This document shows positions 24,733 through 33,833 of a DNA stretch of 64,000 nt, piece by piece (positions within the stretch are counted from its first letter, which is position 1; each line of letters begins with the position of its first letter). Position numbers and translations under genes: made by a program. The notes under the pieces are model-generated. The model worked only from the letters and a program-made list of their open reading frames with translations, searched no databases and was not told where the DNA came from. The DNA lies in the NCBI GenBank assembly GCA_963532425.1, contig CAUSKK010000002.1:62001-126000 (forward strand), in the 5' to 3' direction. This DNA is from CAUSKK01 sp963532425. Its GTDB lineage: Bacteria; Pseudomonadota; Gammaproteobacteria; Cardiobacteriales; Cardiobacteriaceae.

Positions 24733-25622
24733 TCAGTGGTTGCGGCGCAGCTGTAAGCAAATCCACCCCTCCCGTTCCTGGAGTCGCTCAATTTGATAGC
24801 CGGCGTAGGCGGCGCGCAGTTCCTCCTCCTGCCGTTCCAGCAGGCCGGCGAAGACCAGCACGCTATTGGCGTCGGTGTGCTTTTCAAACTGGGCGCGCAG
24901 GCCACAGAGCGGCGCCAGCAGGATATTGGCGACGAGAATGTCCACCTGGGGCGCGGCGTCCGGCGTGGCGACGATATGAATACGCTCGGCCACGCCGTTT
25001 TTGGCCGCATTGTCGGCACTGGCGCGCAGGGCCTGGGGGTCGATGTCGGTTTGATAGACCGGGTCGGCGCCGAGCAGGGCCGCCGCCACGCCGAGAATGC
25101 CCGAGCCACAGCCGTAGTCGTAGACGCTGCGGCCGCGCAAATCCTGGCTGACCAGAAATTGCAGGCACATGGCCGTGGACGGGTGGGTGCCGGTGCCAAA
25201 GGCCAGGCCCGGGTCGAGGCGCAGCACCACGGCGGCCGGGTCGTCGATGACATGTTCGCTAGCGGCGACGATGAGCCGGCGCGGGCCGCCGTCGAAGGGG
25301 ATAGGCTGGAAGTGGTCGAGCCAGGCCCGGGTCCACTGGCTGTCGGCAAAGCTGCGGGCGGCGATGGGCAGCGTGGTGCCGAGTAGTTCGCCGAGGGCGG
25401 CGAGAATGGCCGGCCGGTCGCTGCCCTGGTTGAACAGGCCGGTTACGCCGGTTCTGGCCCAGAGCGGCATGGTGCCCAGCGGCGGCTCGTAGATTTCCTC
25501 CTCGTCGGCGGCGCTGTAGCTGATGGCCACGGCACCGGCGGCCAGCAGGGCCTCCTCGAAGCGCTCCACCTCCGCGTCGGAATGGGCTTCAAGACTAAGT
25601 TCTAACCAATCCTTTTCAGCAC

Positions 25623-25626
<4 letters not shown>
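24733..25626 (-). CDS. prmA: Ribosomal protein L11 methyltransferase
   Basis: PrmA trimethylates ribosomal protein L11 using S-adenosylmethionine. The 297-residue protein has the N-terminal substrate-binding domain (WLELSLEAHSDAEVERFEEAL) and a Rossmann methyltransferase domain: LAFGTGTHPSTAMCL, YDYGCGSGILGVAAALLGA (SAM motif I) and ILVANILLAPL (NPPY-like motif). The start is GTG at 25626, overlapping the accC stop (GTGA). It is the last gene of the operon. Just past the stop, a 23-bp piece covering the stop codon is repeated with one change about 58 bp on. Confidence 0.95.
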
Positions 25627-26965
<1,339 letters not shown>

Positions 26966-26966
<1 letters not shown>

Positions 26967-27430
26967 CACTGCACCACGAACAGCGGTTCGTCATATTCCA
27001 CCGGCTGGCCGTTTTCCACGAGGATTTCGACGATTTTGCCGCCAAATTCGGCCTCGATGCGGTTGAACATCTTCATGGCTTCGATGATGCAGACGGTGTC
27101 GCCGGCCTTGATTTCCTGGCCGATGCTGACGAAGTTGTCCACGTCCGGGGCCGGGGCGGCGTAGAAGGTGCCCACCATCGGCGAGCGAATGATTTTGCCG
27201 CTGGCCTTGGCCTTGGGTTCGGTGCCGGCCTCAACGGCCGGGGCTACTGGGGCGGCGGGCGCGGCCGGCGGCGGATAGGCCCCATAGGGCACGAAGCCAC
27301 CGCCGCTGACCACCGGGGCCGGGCCGGCGCGGTTGATGCGAATGGTCTCTTCGCCCTCGGTGATTTCGATTTCGGCCACGTCCGATTCCTGCAGCAGCTC
27401 AATCAGTTTCTTAATTTTACGAATGTCCAT
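26966..27430 (-). CDS. accB: Acetyl-CoA carboxylase, biotin carboxyl carrier protein
   Basis: AccB carries the carboxylated biotin between AccC and the AccAD transferase. It has 154 residues: N-terminal helix (KIKKLIELLQESDVAEIEI), a Pro/Ala linker near 52-68, and a biotinyl domain with the canonical EAMKM, so Lys 120 is the biotinylation site. Gaps to aroQ (9 bp) and accC (overlap) indicate translation coupling in one operon. Confidence 0.97.
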
Positions 27431-27439
27431 AGGGGGTCC

Positions 27440-27892
27440 TTAGTTAGCGTTGGTACGAAGTAGGTATTGATGGGCCGCCAGCAGGGCGAGCTCGTAGCCG
27501 TCGAGGCCGAGGCCGGCGATGACGCCCAGGGCGATGTCGCTGAAATAGGAGTGCTGGCGGAAATCCTCGCGCTTGTGGATATTGGAGAGGTGCACCTCGA
27601 TGAAGGGAATGGCCACGGCGGCCAGGGCGTCGCGCAGGGCCACGCTGGTGTGGGTGTAGCCGGCCGGGTTCATGATGATGAAGTCCACCCGGTGCTTGCC
27701 GGCCTCCTGGATAAGGTCGATGAGCACGCCCTCGTGGTTGTGCTGGATAAATTCCAGCTGGTGGCCAAATTCGCCGGCCATTTGCACCAGACGTTTTTCC
27801 AAATCGTCCAGGGTGGCTTTGCCGTAGTGTTCCGGTTCACGGGTGCCCAGCAGGTTCAGATTGGGGCCGTTAATAACAAATATAAGTGCCAT
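27440..27892 (-). CDS. aroQ: 3-Dehydroquinate dehydratase, type II
   Basis: AroQ catalyses the third step of the shikimate pathway. The 150-residue protein has the type II hallmarks: INGPNLNLLGTREPEHYG at residues 7-24 with the active-site Tyr, FIQHNHEGVLIDLI, IMNPAGYTHTSVALRDAL and EVHLSNIHKREDFR. It lies 24 bp after dsbD and 9 bp before accB on the same strand, the usual order dsbD-aroQ-accB-accC-prmA. Confidence 0.97.
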   Translation of the reverse strand: MALIFVINGPNLNLLGTREPEHYGKATLDDLEKRLVQMAGEFGHQLEFIQHNHEGVLIDLIQEAGKHRVDFIIMNPAGYTHTSVALRDALAAVAIPFIEVHLSNIHKREDFRQHSYFSDIALGVIAGLGLDGYELALLAAHQYLLRTNAN

Positions 27893-27916
27893 AAAATCAA
27901 AAAGTTAAATAAAAAT

Positions 27917-30205
27917 TCAGGGCCAGCTCGCCAGCCGTTCGGCGAAGGCATCGGCGGCCATTTCGCCAATCAGCGTGGCCTCGGGCCGGGCCAGCTCGCC
28001 CCGGGCGGGGTAGCGCAGCACCGCCGGCGGCCCCACCAGTTGCAGGGTTTGGAACAGGGCTTTGTGTTCCGGCGTGAAGGCGGTTACATCGACCTTCAGC
28101 AGGGTGTAGCCGGCCAGGGCCTCGGCGAAGCGCGGGTTGGCCCAGATGTCCCGTTCCCACTGGTGGCAGGCGACGCACCAGTCGGCGTAGAAATCCAGCA
28201 GCACCGGCTTTGGACTGGCGGCAATGGCGGCGGCCACTTCGGCCGGACTGTTCAGTTTTTGGAAGGACACCGCCGGGGGAGTGGGGGAAGCGCTTCCCGG
28301 GGTCGGGCCGCCGAGGCGGCCGGCGGTGGCCACGGCCAGACAGAAGGCCAGCAGACTGACGAAGAGGGCGGCCCGGTCGGCGCGGCTGTCCAGCTGGCGC
28401 GGCAGCCAGTAGACCGTCAGCAGCAGCAGATAGACCAGCAGCAGCAGGCTGGGCAGCGGGTCGCCAAGACTGCGGCCGAGCAGCCAGAGGCCGAGGCCGA
28501 GCAGGGCCCAGGCAAAGACACTCTTGATGGTGCCCATCCAGGCGCCGGCCTTCGGCAGGAAGCGCTTCAGGGCGCTGGCGAAGAGCAGCAGCGGCGTGCC
28601 CATGCCGACGCCGAAGATGAAGAGGGCCAGGCCGCCCTTCAGCGGCGTGGTTTGGGTGGCGAAGAGCAGCAGGGCGGTGAGTACCGGCGTGGCGCAGGGA
28701 CTGACCACCAGCACCGACAGGGCCCCCATCACCAGGGCGCCCACGTAGGAACCGCGCGTCTGCTGGCGGCTGAGGCCGTCGATGCGCTTCTGCAAAAAGG
28801 CCGGCATCTGCAGGCTGTAGACATCGAAGAGGGCCAGGGCCAGCAGCAGAAAGAGCAGGGCCACGGCGCCGCTGAACAGCGGTTTCTGCAGGACGATTTG
28901 CAGGTTGATTTGGAAGAGGGCAAAGCTGAAGCCGAGCAGGCTCATGGCCAGGCCCATGCCGACCACATAGGCCAGCACCAGCCGCCGCCCCCGGGCCGGG
29001 CTGACCTCGGGGCCCACCACCAGGCTGCTGACAATGGGCACCAGCGGATAGACGCAGGCGGTGAAGCTGACGCCGACGCCCACCAGCCAGACCCAGAACA
29101 GGGCCGACAGGAAATGGGCGTTGAGTTTGGCGCTGAGATTATCGGCCGGGCCGGGGGCCGGTGCGGCGTTACCTTGGGAAGCGCTTGGGACTGGCGAAGC
29201 CGGGGCAATCTCCGAAGCGCTTGGGTTTGACGAAGCGCTTCCCGCCGGGCCGGAGTTTTCGTTGTCCCCGGCGGCCCGGGGCGAAGCGCTGGCCACGGCC
29301 GAAGCAGCAGGGGCGGGAGTGGCGGCCGGGGCCGAAGCGCTTCCCTCCGAATAAGGATGGGGCACCGTTACCGACCGTTGGAACGGTGGATAGCAGAGCC
29401 GATTTTCCTCACAGCCCTGCAGCTGCAGGGCGAAGGTGTCGGCGGTCAGCTGGGTGTGGGGCACGACGAAATCCAGCTGGTGCCGGTAGATTTCCTGTTC
29501 ACCGAGAAAATCATCGTGGTGGCGCTGGCCCCGGGGCAGATTCAGGGTCTGGGGCGGATGCAGGGCCTTGATGAACTGTTTATAGAGGTAGAAACCCTCG
29601 GGCATCTGCACATTGACGTGCAAATCGCCATTGGCCTCGAAGGCAAAGGCGGTGCGGAAGGCGACCTCGTCGCTCAGGGTTTCGCGTTTGGCGAAGATAT
29701 TTTTGCGCGGCGCGGCCAGCTCGGGCTCCGGCGCGGCGGGGACTTCGGCGGCGGGCGGTGGTTGCTGTGCGACGGCGGCGCTCGTGGTCTTCTCATTTGT
29801 CTCGGCTCCCGGCGGCGTGGCGGCCGGCAGGCTCAATTCCCAGCGGGTCGGCGGATAGCAAACCACCTGGGCCCGGCAGCCCTGGGCGATGAGTTCGTAT
29901 TTATCTCCGGTCCGGGCCAGGCTCAGGGTGGGGGGCTGGTGCCAGATTTCCGTGGGGCCCAGATAGCGGTCGTTTTCGGCCTGGGGCCGGGGGTCGCTGT
30001 CATAGTCGCGCCGGCCGTTGATTTCGGTGCGGTGGGCATAGAGATAGTGGCCCGGGGGGAAATCAATTTTTATCTGCACCCGGTCGCCCTGGGCGCTGAT
30101 GCTGGGCCGGAAAACCTGTTCGGCCGGAAGAATTTCCTCGGCCAGGCCCCGGCGGCCGGCCAGGGCCAGAGCCAGCAGGAGCAAACGGGAAAAACATCTA
30201 TTCAT
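27917..30205 (-). CDS. dsbD: Thiol:disulfide interchange protein DsbD with a duplicated N-terminal domain
   Basis: DsbD carries electrons from cytoplasmic thioredoxin across the inner membrane to DsbC and cytochrome c maturation. The protein has 762 residues, versus about 565 in E. coli. After a signal peptide come two alpha domains in tandem, not one: residues 25-128 with C110-x5-C116 in GCRAQVVCYPP, and 180-283 with C265-x5-C271 in GCEENRLCYPP. A Ser/Ala/Pro linker (285-357) holding several palindrome copies read as Ser-Ala-Ser follows. The membrane domain has about eight helices, with Cys in FTACVYPLVP (384) and SPCATPVL. The gamma thioredoxin domain has YADWCVACHQW near the C-terminus. 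It heads the operon. Confidence 0.95.
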   Translation of the reverse strand: MNRCFSRLLLLALALAGRRGLAEEILPAEQVFRPSISAQGDRVQIKIDFPPGHYLYAHRTEINGRRDYDSDPRPQAENDRYLGPTEIWHQPPTLSLARTGDKYELIAQGCRAQVVCYPPTRWELSLPAATPPGAETNEKTTSAAVAQQPPPAAEVPAAPEPELAAPRKNIFAKRETLSDEVAFRTAFAFEANGDLHVNVQMPEGFYLYKQFIKALHPPQTLNLPRGQRHHDDFLGEQEIYRHQLDFVVPHTQLTADTFALQLQGCEENRLCYPPFQRSVTVPHPYSEGSASAPAATPAPAASAVASASPRAAGDNENSGPAGSASSNPSASEIAPASPVPSASQGNAAPAPGPADNLSAKLNAHFLSALFWVWLVGVGVSFTACVYPLVPIVSSLVVGPEVSPARGRRLVLAYVVGMGLAMSLLGFSFALFQINLQIVLQKPLFSGAVALLFLLLALALFDVYSLQMPAFLQKRIDGLSRQQTRGSYVGALVMGALSVLVVSPCATPVLTALLLFATQTTPLKGGLALFIFGVGMGTPLLLFASALKRFLPKAGAWMGTIKSVFAWALLGLGLWLLGRSLGDPLPSLLLLVYLLLLTVYWLPRQLDSRADRAALFVSLLAFCLAVATAGRLGGPTPGSASPTPPAVSFQKLNSPAEVAAAIAASPKPVLLDFYADWCVACHQWERDIWANPRFAEALAGYTLLKVDVTAFTPEHKALFQTLQLVGPPAVLRYPARGELARPEATLIGEMAADAFAERLASWP

Positions 30206-30330
30206 GGCGGTTCCTTGTGGAAAATTAGGGGGCAGCAGTGCCGGGCGCCCGGCCGGCCGCTACCCGGCGGTGGAAAGGCGGGAAAATCCGCAAAAATCGG
30301 CGAAATAGTAGCATTCTCCGGATAAATCCC

Positions 30331-30358
30331 TTGCTTTTTTTTAAATTGCACGCATTAT
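30331..30358 (+). promoter_or_regulatory. Probable promoter of fxsA-yrdA
   Basis: TTGCTT and CATTAT with 16-bp spacing, in A/T-rich DNA 25 bp before the fxsA start region. Confidence 0.5.
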
Positions 30359-30382
30359 GGATTGAAATCACTAGGAGTTTTT

Positions 30383-30832
30383 ATGAATCCCGTCTTATTT
30401 TTCTGGAGTTGGATTATCGCGGAATTGGTTACTTTCACGATTTTCGCCTCAATTTTTGGAATTTTCCTTACCCTAATGCTGCTAATCGGCGCCAGTTTCT
30501 ACGGCCGCTATCTGCTGGTGCGCCAGATGCAACGGCTAGCCGAACAGCGCCAGGTTCTGGACATCAGCCAGCCCAGCGAGGACAACTATATGCTGGTCGG
30601 CGCCGTGCTCTTCTTTGTGCCCGGCCTCTTCGCCAGCCTGCTCGGCGCCTGCTTTATTTTCAAAGCCCTGCGCGAGGCCTTCGGCCGCAAGCTCTGGCAC
30701 TGGCTGCATCCGGCCGACATCTACGGTCGCTATAAGAACACCATTGATGGGGTGATGGTCGATGTGCGCCGGCCGGACGGTTCCAGCGCCGACGTGGAGA
30801 TTCTGCCGAAGCGGAACGGCCGCCGTGATTGA
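30383..30832 (+). CDS. fxsA: FxsA-family inner-membrane protein
   Basis: The 149-residue protein matches FxsA, a small membrane protein known in E. coli for relieving F-plasmid exclusion of phage T7; its normal role is unknown. It has an N-terminal hydrophobic block of two close helices (residues 3-38), the family turn GRYLLVRQMQRL, and a second block with GAVLFFVPGLFASLLGACFIF containing the conserved Pro-Gly. A hydrophilic tail of about 55 residues follows. ATG at 30383 has AGGAG upstream. The first 35 codons are notably A/T-rich compared with the rest. Its stop overlaps the yrdA start by 8 bases. Confidence 0.82.
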   Translation: MNPVLFFWSWIIAELVTFTIFASIFGIFLTLMLLIGASFYGRYLLVRQMQRLAEQRQVLDISQPSEDNYMLVGAVLFFVPGLFASLLGACFIFKALREAFGRKLWHWLHPADIYGRYKNTIDGVMVDVRRPDGSSADVEILPKRNGRRD

Positions 30833-31346
30833 GTCCTTCAACGGCATCGAGCCGGTGCTCGGCGCCGGCGCCTGGGTGCACGCCCTGGCCTTTGTGAATG
30901 GGGAAGTCCGGCTCGGCAAACGGGTGGGCGTCTTCCCGACGGCGGTCATTCGTGGCGACTGCGCCCCGGTGGTCATCGGCGACGATACGAACGTCCAGGA
31001 CGGCGCCCTGCTCCACACCACCCACGGCAGCCGTTTCTTTGCCCAGCAGCCGCTCACCATCGGCGCCCGGGTTACCATCGGCCACGGCGCCATTCTGCAC
31101 GGCTGCACCGTCGGCGATGAGGTGCTGGTGGGCATGGGCAGCACGGTGCTGGACGGGGCGGTGGTGGAAGACCGGGTGCTGATTGGCGCCGGCTCGCTGG
31201 TGCCGCCGGGCAAACGGCTGGAAAGCGGCTTCCTCTATCTGGGCCGGCCGGTGCAAAAGGTGCGGCCGCTGACCGCCGAGGAAATCGCCTTCTTCAACTA
31301 TTCGGCGGAAAATTATGTGCGGCTGGGCCGGGGCTACAAAACGTGA
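30825..31346 (+). CDS. yrdA: Gamma-carbonic-anhydrase-family hexapeptide protein (YrdA-like)
   Basis: A left-handed beta-helix protein of 173 residues. Landmarks match YrdA closely: VIRGDCAPVVIGDDTNVQDG, LLHTTHG, TIGHGAILHGCTVGDEVLVGMGS and RLESGFLYLGRPV. The histidines of LHTTHG and TIGHGAILHG are the metal ligands of the gamma carbonic anhydrase fold; activity is unproven for most members. The start is GTG at 30825, within the last codons of fxsA, so the two genes are translationally coupled. Confidence 0.92.
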   Translation: MIESFNGIEPVLGAGAWVHALAFVNGEVRLGKRVGVFPTAVIRGDCAPVVIGDDTNVQDGALLHTTHGSRFFAQQPLTIGARVTIGHGAILHGCTVGDEVLVGMGSTVLDGAVVEDRVLIGAGSLVPPGKRLESGFLYLGRPVQKVRPLTAEEIAFFNYSAENYVRLGRGYKT

Positions 31347-31423
31347 TTTTTCTATGCGAAATCATTTTTTTAACCTAAAATAGCGCCCTTTATTTTCTAA
31401 AATTTACGAGGATTTTTATTCTT

Positions 31424-31639
31424 ATGCCAAATGTAAAAGTACGCGACAACGAACCTTTTGATGTAGCCCTGCGCCGTTTCAAACGGGCCTGTGAAAAGGC
31501 CGGCATCCTGGCCGAAGTTCGTAGCCGTGAGTTCTACGAAAAACCAACCCAGGAACGCAAACGCAAAGCCGCCGCCGCCGTTAAGCGCAACGCCCGCCGC
31601 ATCAGCAAAGACCGCAGCCGCTTCTCGCGTACTTACTAA
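31424..31639 (+). CDS. rpsU: Ribosomal protein bS21
   Basis: S21 belongs to the 30S subunit and helps mRNA recognition. The 71-residue basic protein matches throughout: VKVRDNEPFDVALRRFKRACEK, SREFYEKPTQERKRKAAAAVKR and the Arg/Tyr-rich C-terminus. As in E. coli it begins the macromolecular-synthesis operon, here followed by yqeY, dnaG and rpoD. A TAAAAT at 31376-31381 may be its -10 element. Confidence 0.97.
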   Translation: MPNVKVRDNEPFDVALRRFKRACEKAGILAEVRSREFYEKPTQERKRKAAAAVKRNARRISKDRSRFSRTY

Positions 31640-31643
31640 GGCC

Positions 31644-32090
31644 ATGGGCGTTCGGGACGAGGTCAATCAGGCCATCAAGACGGCCATGATTGCCAAGGAC
31701 AAATTGACGTTGCAGACCCTGCGCATGGTCAGCGCCGCCTTCAAGCAAATTGAGGTGGACAAACGCGTTGAAATCAGCGACGAAATCGCCCGGCGTGAGC
31801 TGGTGCGGCTGCTGAAACAGCGCCAGGAATCGGCCCGGCAGTTCCGCGAGGCGAACCGACTGGACCTGGCCGAGCAGGAGGAGGCGGAAATCACCGTGAT
31901 TCAGCGCTTCCTGCCGGCGGCCCTCTCCGAGACGGAGATGAAGGCGCTGGTGGACAGGCTGGTGGCCGACAGCGGTTTGCCCCGCACCATGGCCTCGATG
32001 CGGGCGCTGATGGATTTGGTCAGGCCCCAGCTGGAAGGCCGGGCCGACCTGGGTCAGGTGGGCCAGTACCTCCGCAGTCTCCTGACGTGA
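31644..32090 (+). CDS. yqeY: GatB/YqeY-domain protein
   Basis: The 148-residue protein shares the helical YqeY domain found at the C-terminus of the tRNA amidotransferase subunit GatB: AIKTAMIAKDKLTLQTLRMVSAA, KQRQESARQFREANR, EEAEITVIQRFLPAALSE. Its cellular role is not established; a link to tRNA-dependent steps is inference from the shared domain. It starts 4 bp after rpsU and its stop overlaps the dnaG GTG start, as in many gamma- and betaproteobacteria. Confidence 0.93.
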   Translation: MGVRDEVNQAIKTAMIAKDKLTLQTLRMVSAAFKQIEVDKRVEISDEIARRELVRLLKQRQESARQFREANRLDLAEQEEAEITVIQRFLPAALSETEMKALVDRLVADSGLPRTMASMRALMDLVRPQLEGRADLGQVGQYLRSLLT

Positions 32091-33760
32091 AAACCATCTC
32101 CCGTCCCTTTATCGATGAACTCTTAGCCCGTACCGATTTGGTCGGGCTAATTCATTCTCGCCTGCCGCTGAAAGCGAAGGGCTCCGCCCACTGGGCCTGC
32201 TGTCCGTTCCATGCCGAGAACAGTCCCTCCTTCATGGTCAAGGACAGCCACTATCACTGCTTCGGCTGCGACAAGCACGGCGACGCCCTCGGCTTTCTCA
32301 TGGAATTCGACCATCTCTCCTTCCCCGAGGCGGTGGAGGCGCTGGCCGATTACAACGGCGTGGCCGTGGTCTATGAGGACGACGGCGCCGCCACCCCCCA
32401 GCGCACGCCGCTGCTGGAACAGGGCTTCCAGGCCCTGGCCCGGGCCGCCGACTGGTTCCGGGAACAGCTGCTCCACCCGGAAATCGGCCGGAGCGCCCGC
32501 GACTATCTGCGCCGGCGCGGCCTGAAGATGAAAACCCTGAACCACTGGCAGCTGGGCTATGCCCCGCGCGGCAACCAACTGTTACAGGCCCTGCAGGGCC
32601 AATTTAGCCCCGAGGTGCTGCTGCAAACCGGCCTGCTCGGTCGCAACGACGACGGCCAGGTCTATGACTGGTTCCGCCACCGGCTCATCTTTCCCATTCA
32701 CAACCGCCGGGGCCAAATCGTCGGCTTCGGCGGCCGCGCCCTGGACGACCAGGCCAAGGCCAAATATCTGAATTCGCCGGAAACGGACTGGTTCAGCAAG
32801 CGCTTCGAGCTCTACGGCCTGCATTCGGCCCGGGCCAGCCGGGCGGCCGGTCTGATTGTGGTGGAGGGCTATATGGACGTGGTCAAAATGTGGCAGCACG
32901 GCATCAGCGGCGCGGTGGCGGCCCTGGGCACGGCCTTTGGCGATGGTCATCTGGCCCAGCTGCAGCGCCAGCGCGGCCGCCTCCATTTCTGTTTCGACGG
33001 CGACGGCGCCGGCCGGAAGGCCGCCACCCGGGCCCTGGACGCCCTCTTCCGCCACTGGAAGGACGAGCCCAGCGCCCGCTTTGTCTTCCTGCCCGCCGGC
33101 GAAGACCCGGACAGCCTGCTGGAAAAACAGGGGCTGGACGGCCTGCGCGCCGCCTTCCGGGGCGCTTTGACGCCGTCCCAATTTCTGCTGCAGCTGCTCG
33201 ATGACGGCCTGGGCGACCGGCGCCACGTGGAGGCGCAGAACCGGCTGTTGCAGCAGCTCGGCGAGTGGCTGGCCAAACTGCCGGCCCCGGCCCAGCACTA
33301 CCGCGCCCTGCTCCAGGGCGAAGCGCTTCGCCATTTTGGCCTGCCGGCCGAATTGACCCTGCCCAGCCCCGACCCGGCCCCGACCGAAGCGCTGCCCCCG
33401 GCCGAGATGGCCCCGGCGCGCAGTCGCCCGGCCCGGCCGCCGGAACCCCTGGCCCGCAATCAGCCCCTGCCCGAGGAGAAGGAACGCAAACTGCTGCTGG
33501 CCCTGGCCCTCAACCCGGCCCTCGCCGCCGACCTGCATGCCTATGACTATCCGGCGCCGCAGCGGCAGCGCTTCGCCCATTTCTGGCAAATGGTCAGTGC
33601 CCTGCAAAACAGCGAGGACGAAAGCCAGACGATTTTCCACTACCGGCAGCTGCTCCAGCTCGACCTCCAGGGTGCCGCCGCCGAGTTGTACCGCCACCTC
33701 TCCCGGGCGGAGCTGGAAAGCAGCTTGCGCGCGTCCGGCCGGCCCTTTGCTTCGGCTTGA
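32087..33760 (+). CDS. dnaG: DNA primase
   Basis: DnaG makes RNA primers for chromosome replication. The 557-residue protein has the N-terminal zinc-binding CHC2 site (Cys 39, His 42, Cys 58, Cys 61 in CPFH and HCFGCDKHGD), the RNA-polymerase domain with the TOPRIM segment VVEGYMDVVKM and FDGDGAGRKA, and a C-terminal helicase-interaction domain joined by a Pro/Ala-rich linker. The start is GTG, overlapping the yqeY stop. One palindrome is read as Glu-Ala-Leu-Arg near residue 413, close to the linker. It is slightly shorter than the E. coli enzyme (581). Confidence 0.97.
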   Translation: MKTISRPFIDELLARTDLVGLIHSRLPLKAKGSAHWACCPFHAENSPSFMVKDSHYHCFGCDKHGDALGFLMEFDHLSFPEAVEALADYNGVAVVYEDDGAATPQRTPLLEQGFQALARAADWFREQLLHPEIGRSARDYLRRRGLKMKTLNHWQLGYAPRGNQLLQALQGQFSPEVLLQTGLLGRNDDGQVYDWFRHRLIFPIHNRRGQIVGFGGRALDDQAKAKYLNSPETDWFSKRFELYGLHSARASRAAGLIVVEGYMDVVKMWQHGISGAVAALGTAFGDGHLAQLQRQRGRLHFCFDGDGAGRKAATRALDALFRHWKDEPSARFVFLPAGEDPDSLLEKQGLDGLRAAFRGALTPSQFLLQLLDDGLGDRRHVEAQNRLLQQLGEWLAKLPAPAQHYRALLQGEALRHFGLPAELTLPSPDPAPTEALPPAEMAPARSRPARPPEPLARNQPLPEEKERKLLLALALNPALAADLHAYDYPAPQRQRFAHFWQMVSALQNSEDESQTIFHYRQLLQLDLQGAAAELYRHLSRAELESSLRASGRPFASA

Positions 33761-33762
33761 TT

Positions 33763-33797
33763 GGGGCGTAAAACGCTTGAAAAAGCGGCTTTACCCC
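33763..33797 (+). other. Long imperfect hairpin between dnaG and rpoD
   Basis: GGGGCGTAAAACGCTT pairs with AAGCGGCTTTACCCC around a short A-rich loop, with one or two mismatches. No T-run follows. In E. coli the dnaG-rpoD junction is cut by an RNase to adjust rpoD mRNA; this hairpin could have a similar role (inference). Confidence 0.55.
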
Positions 33798-33833
33798 GCA
33801 TTTAACCCTCAAATTATTCAGTAGGACTCATTC

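Noticed and set aside
24494..24766. Proline-rich minus-strand open frame beyond prmA
   Set aside because: It runs through the operon terminator and a duplicated fragment of the prmA end, with no start signal.
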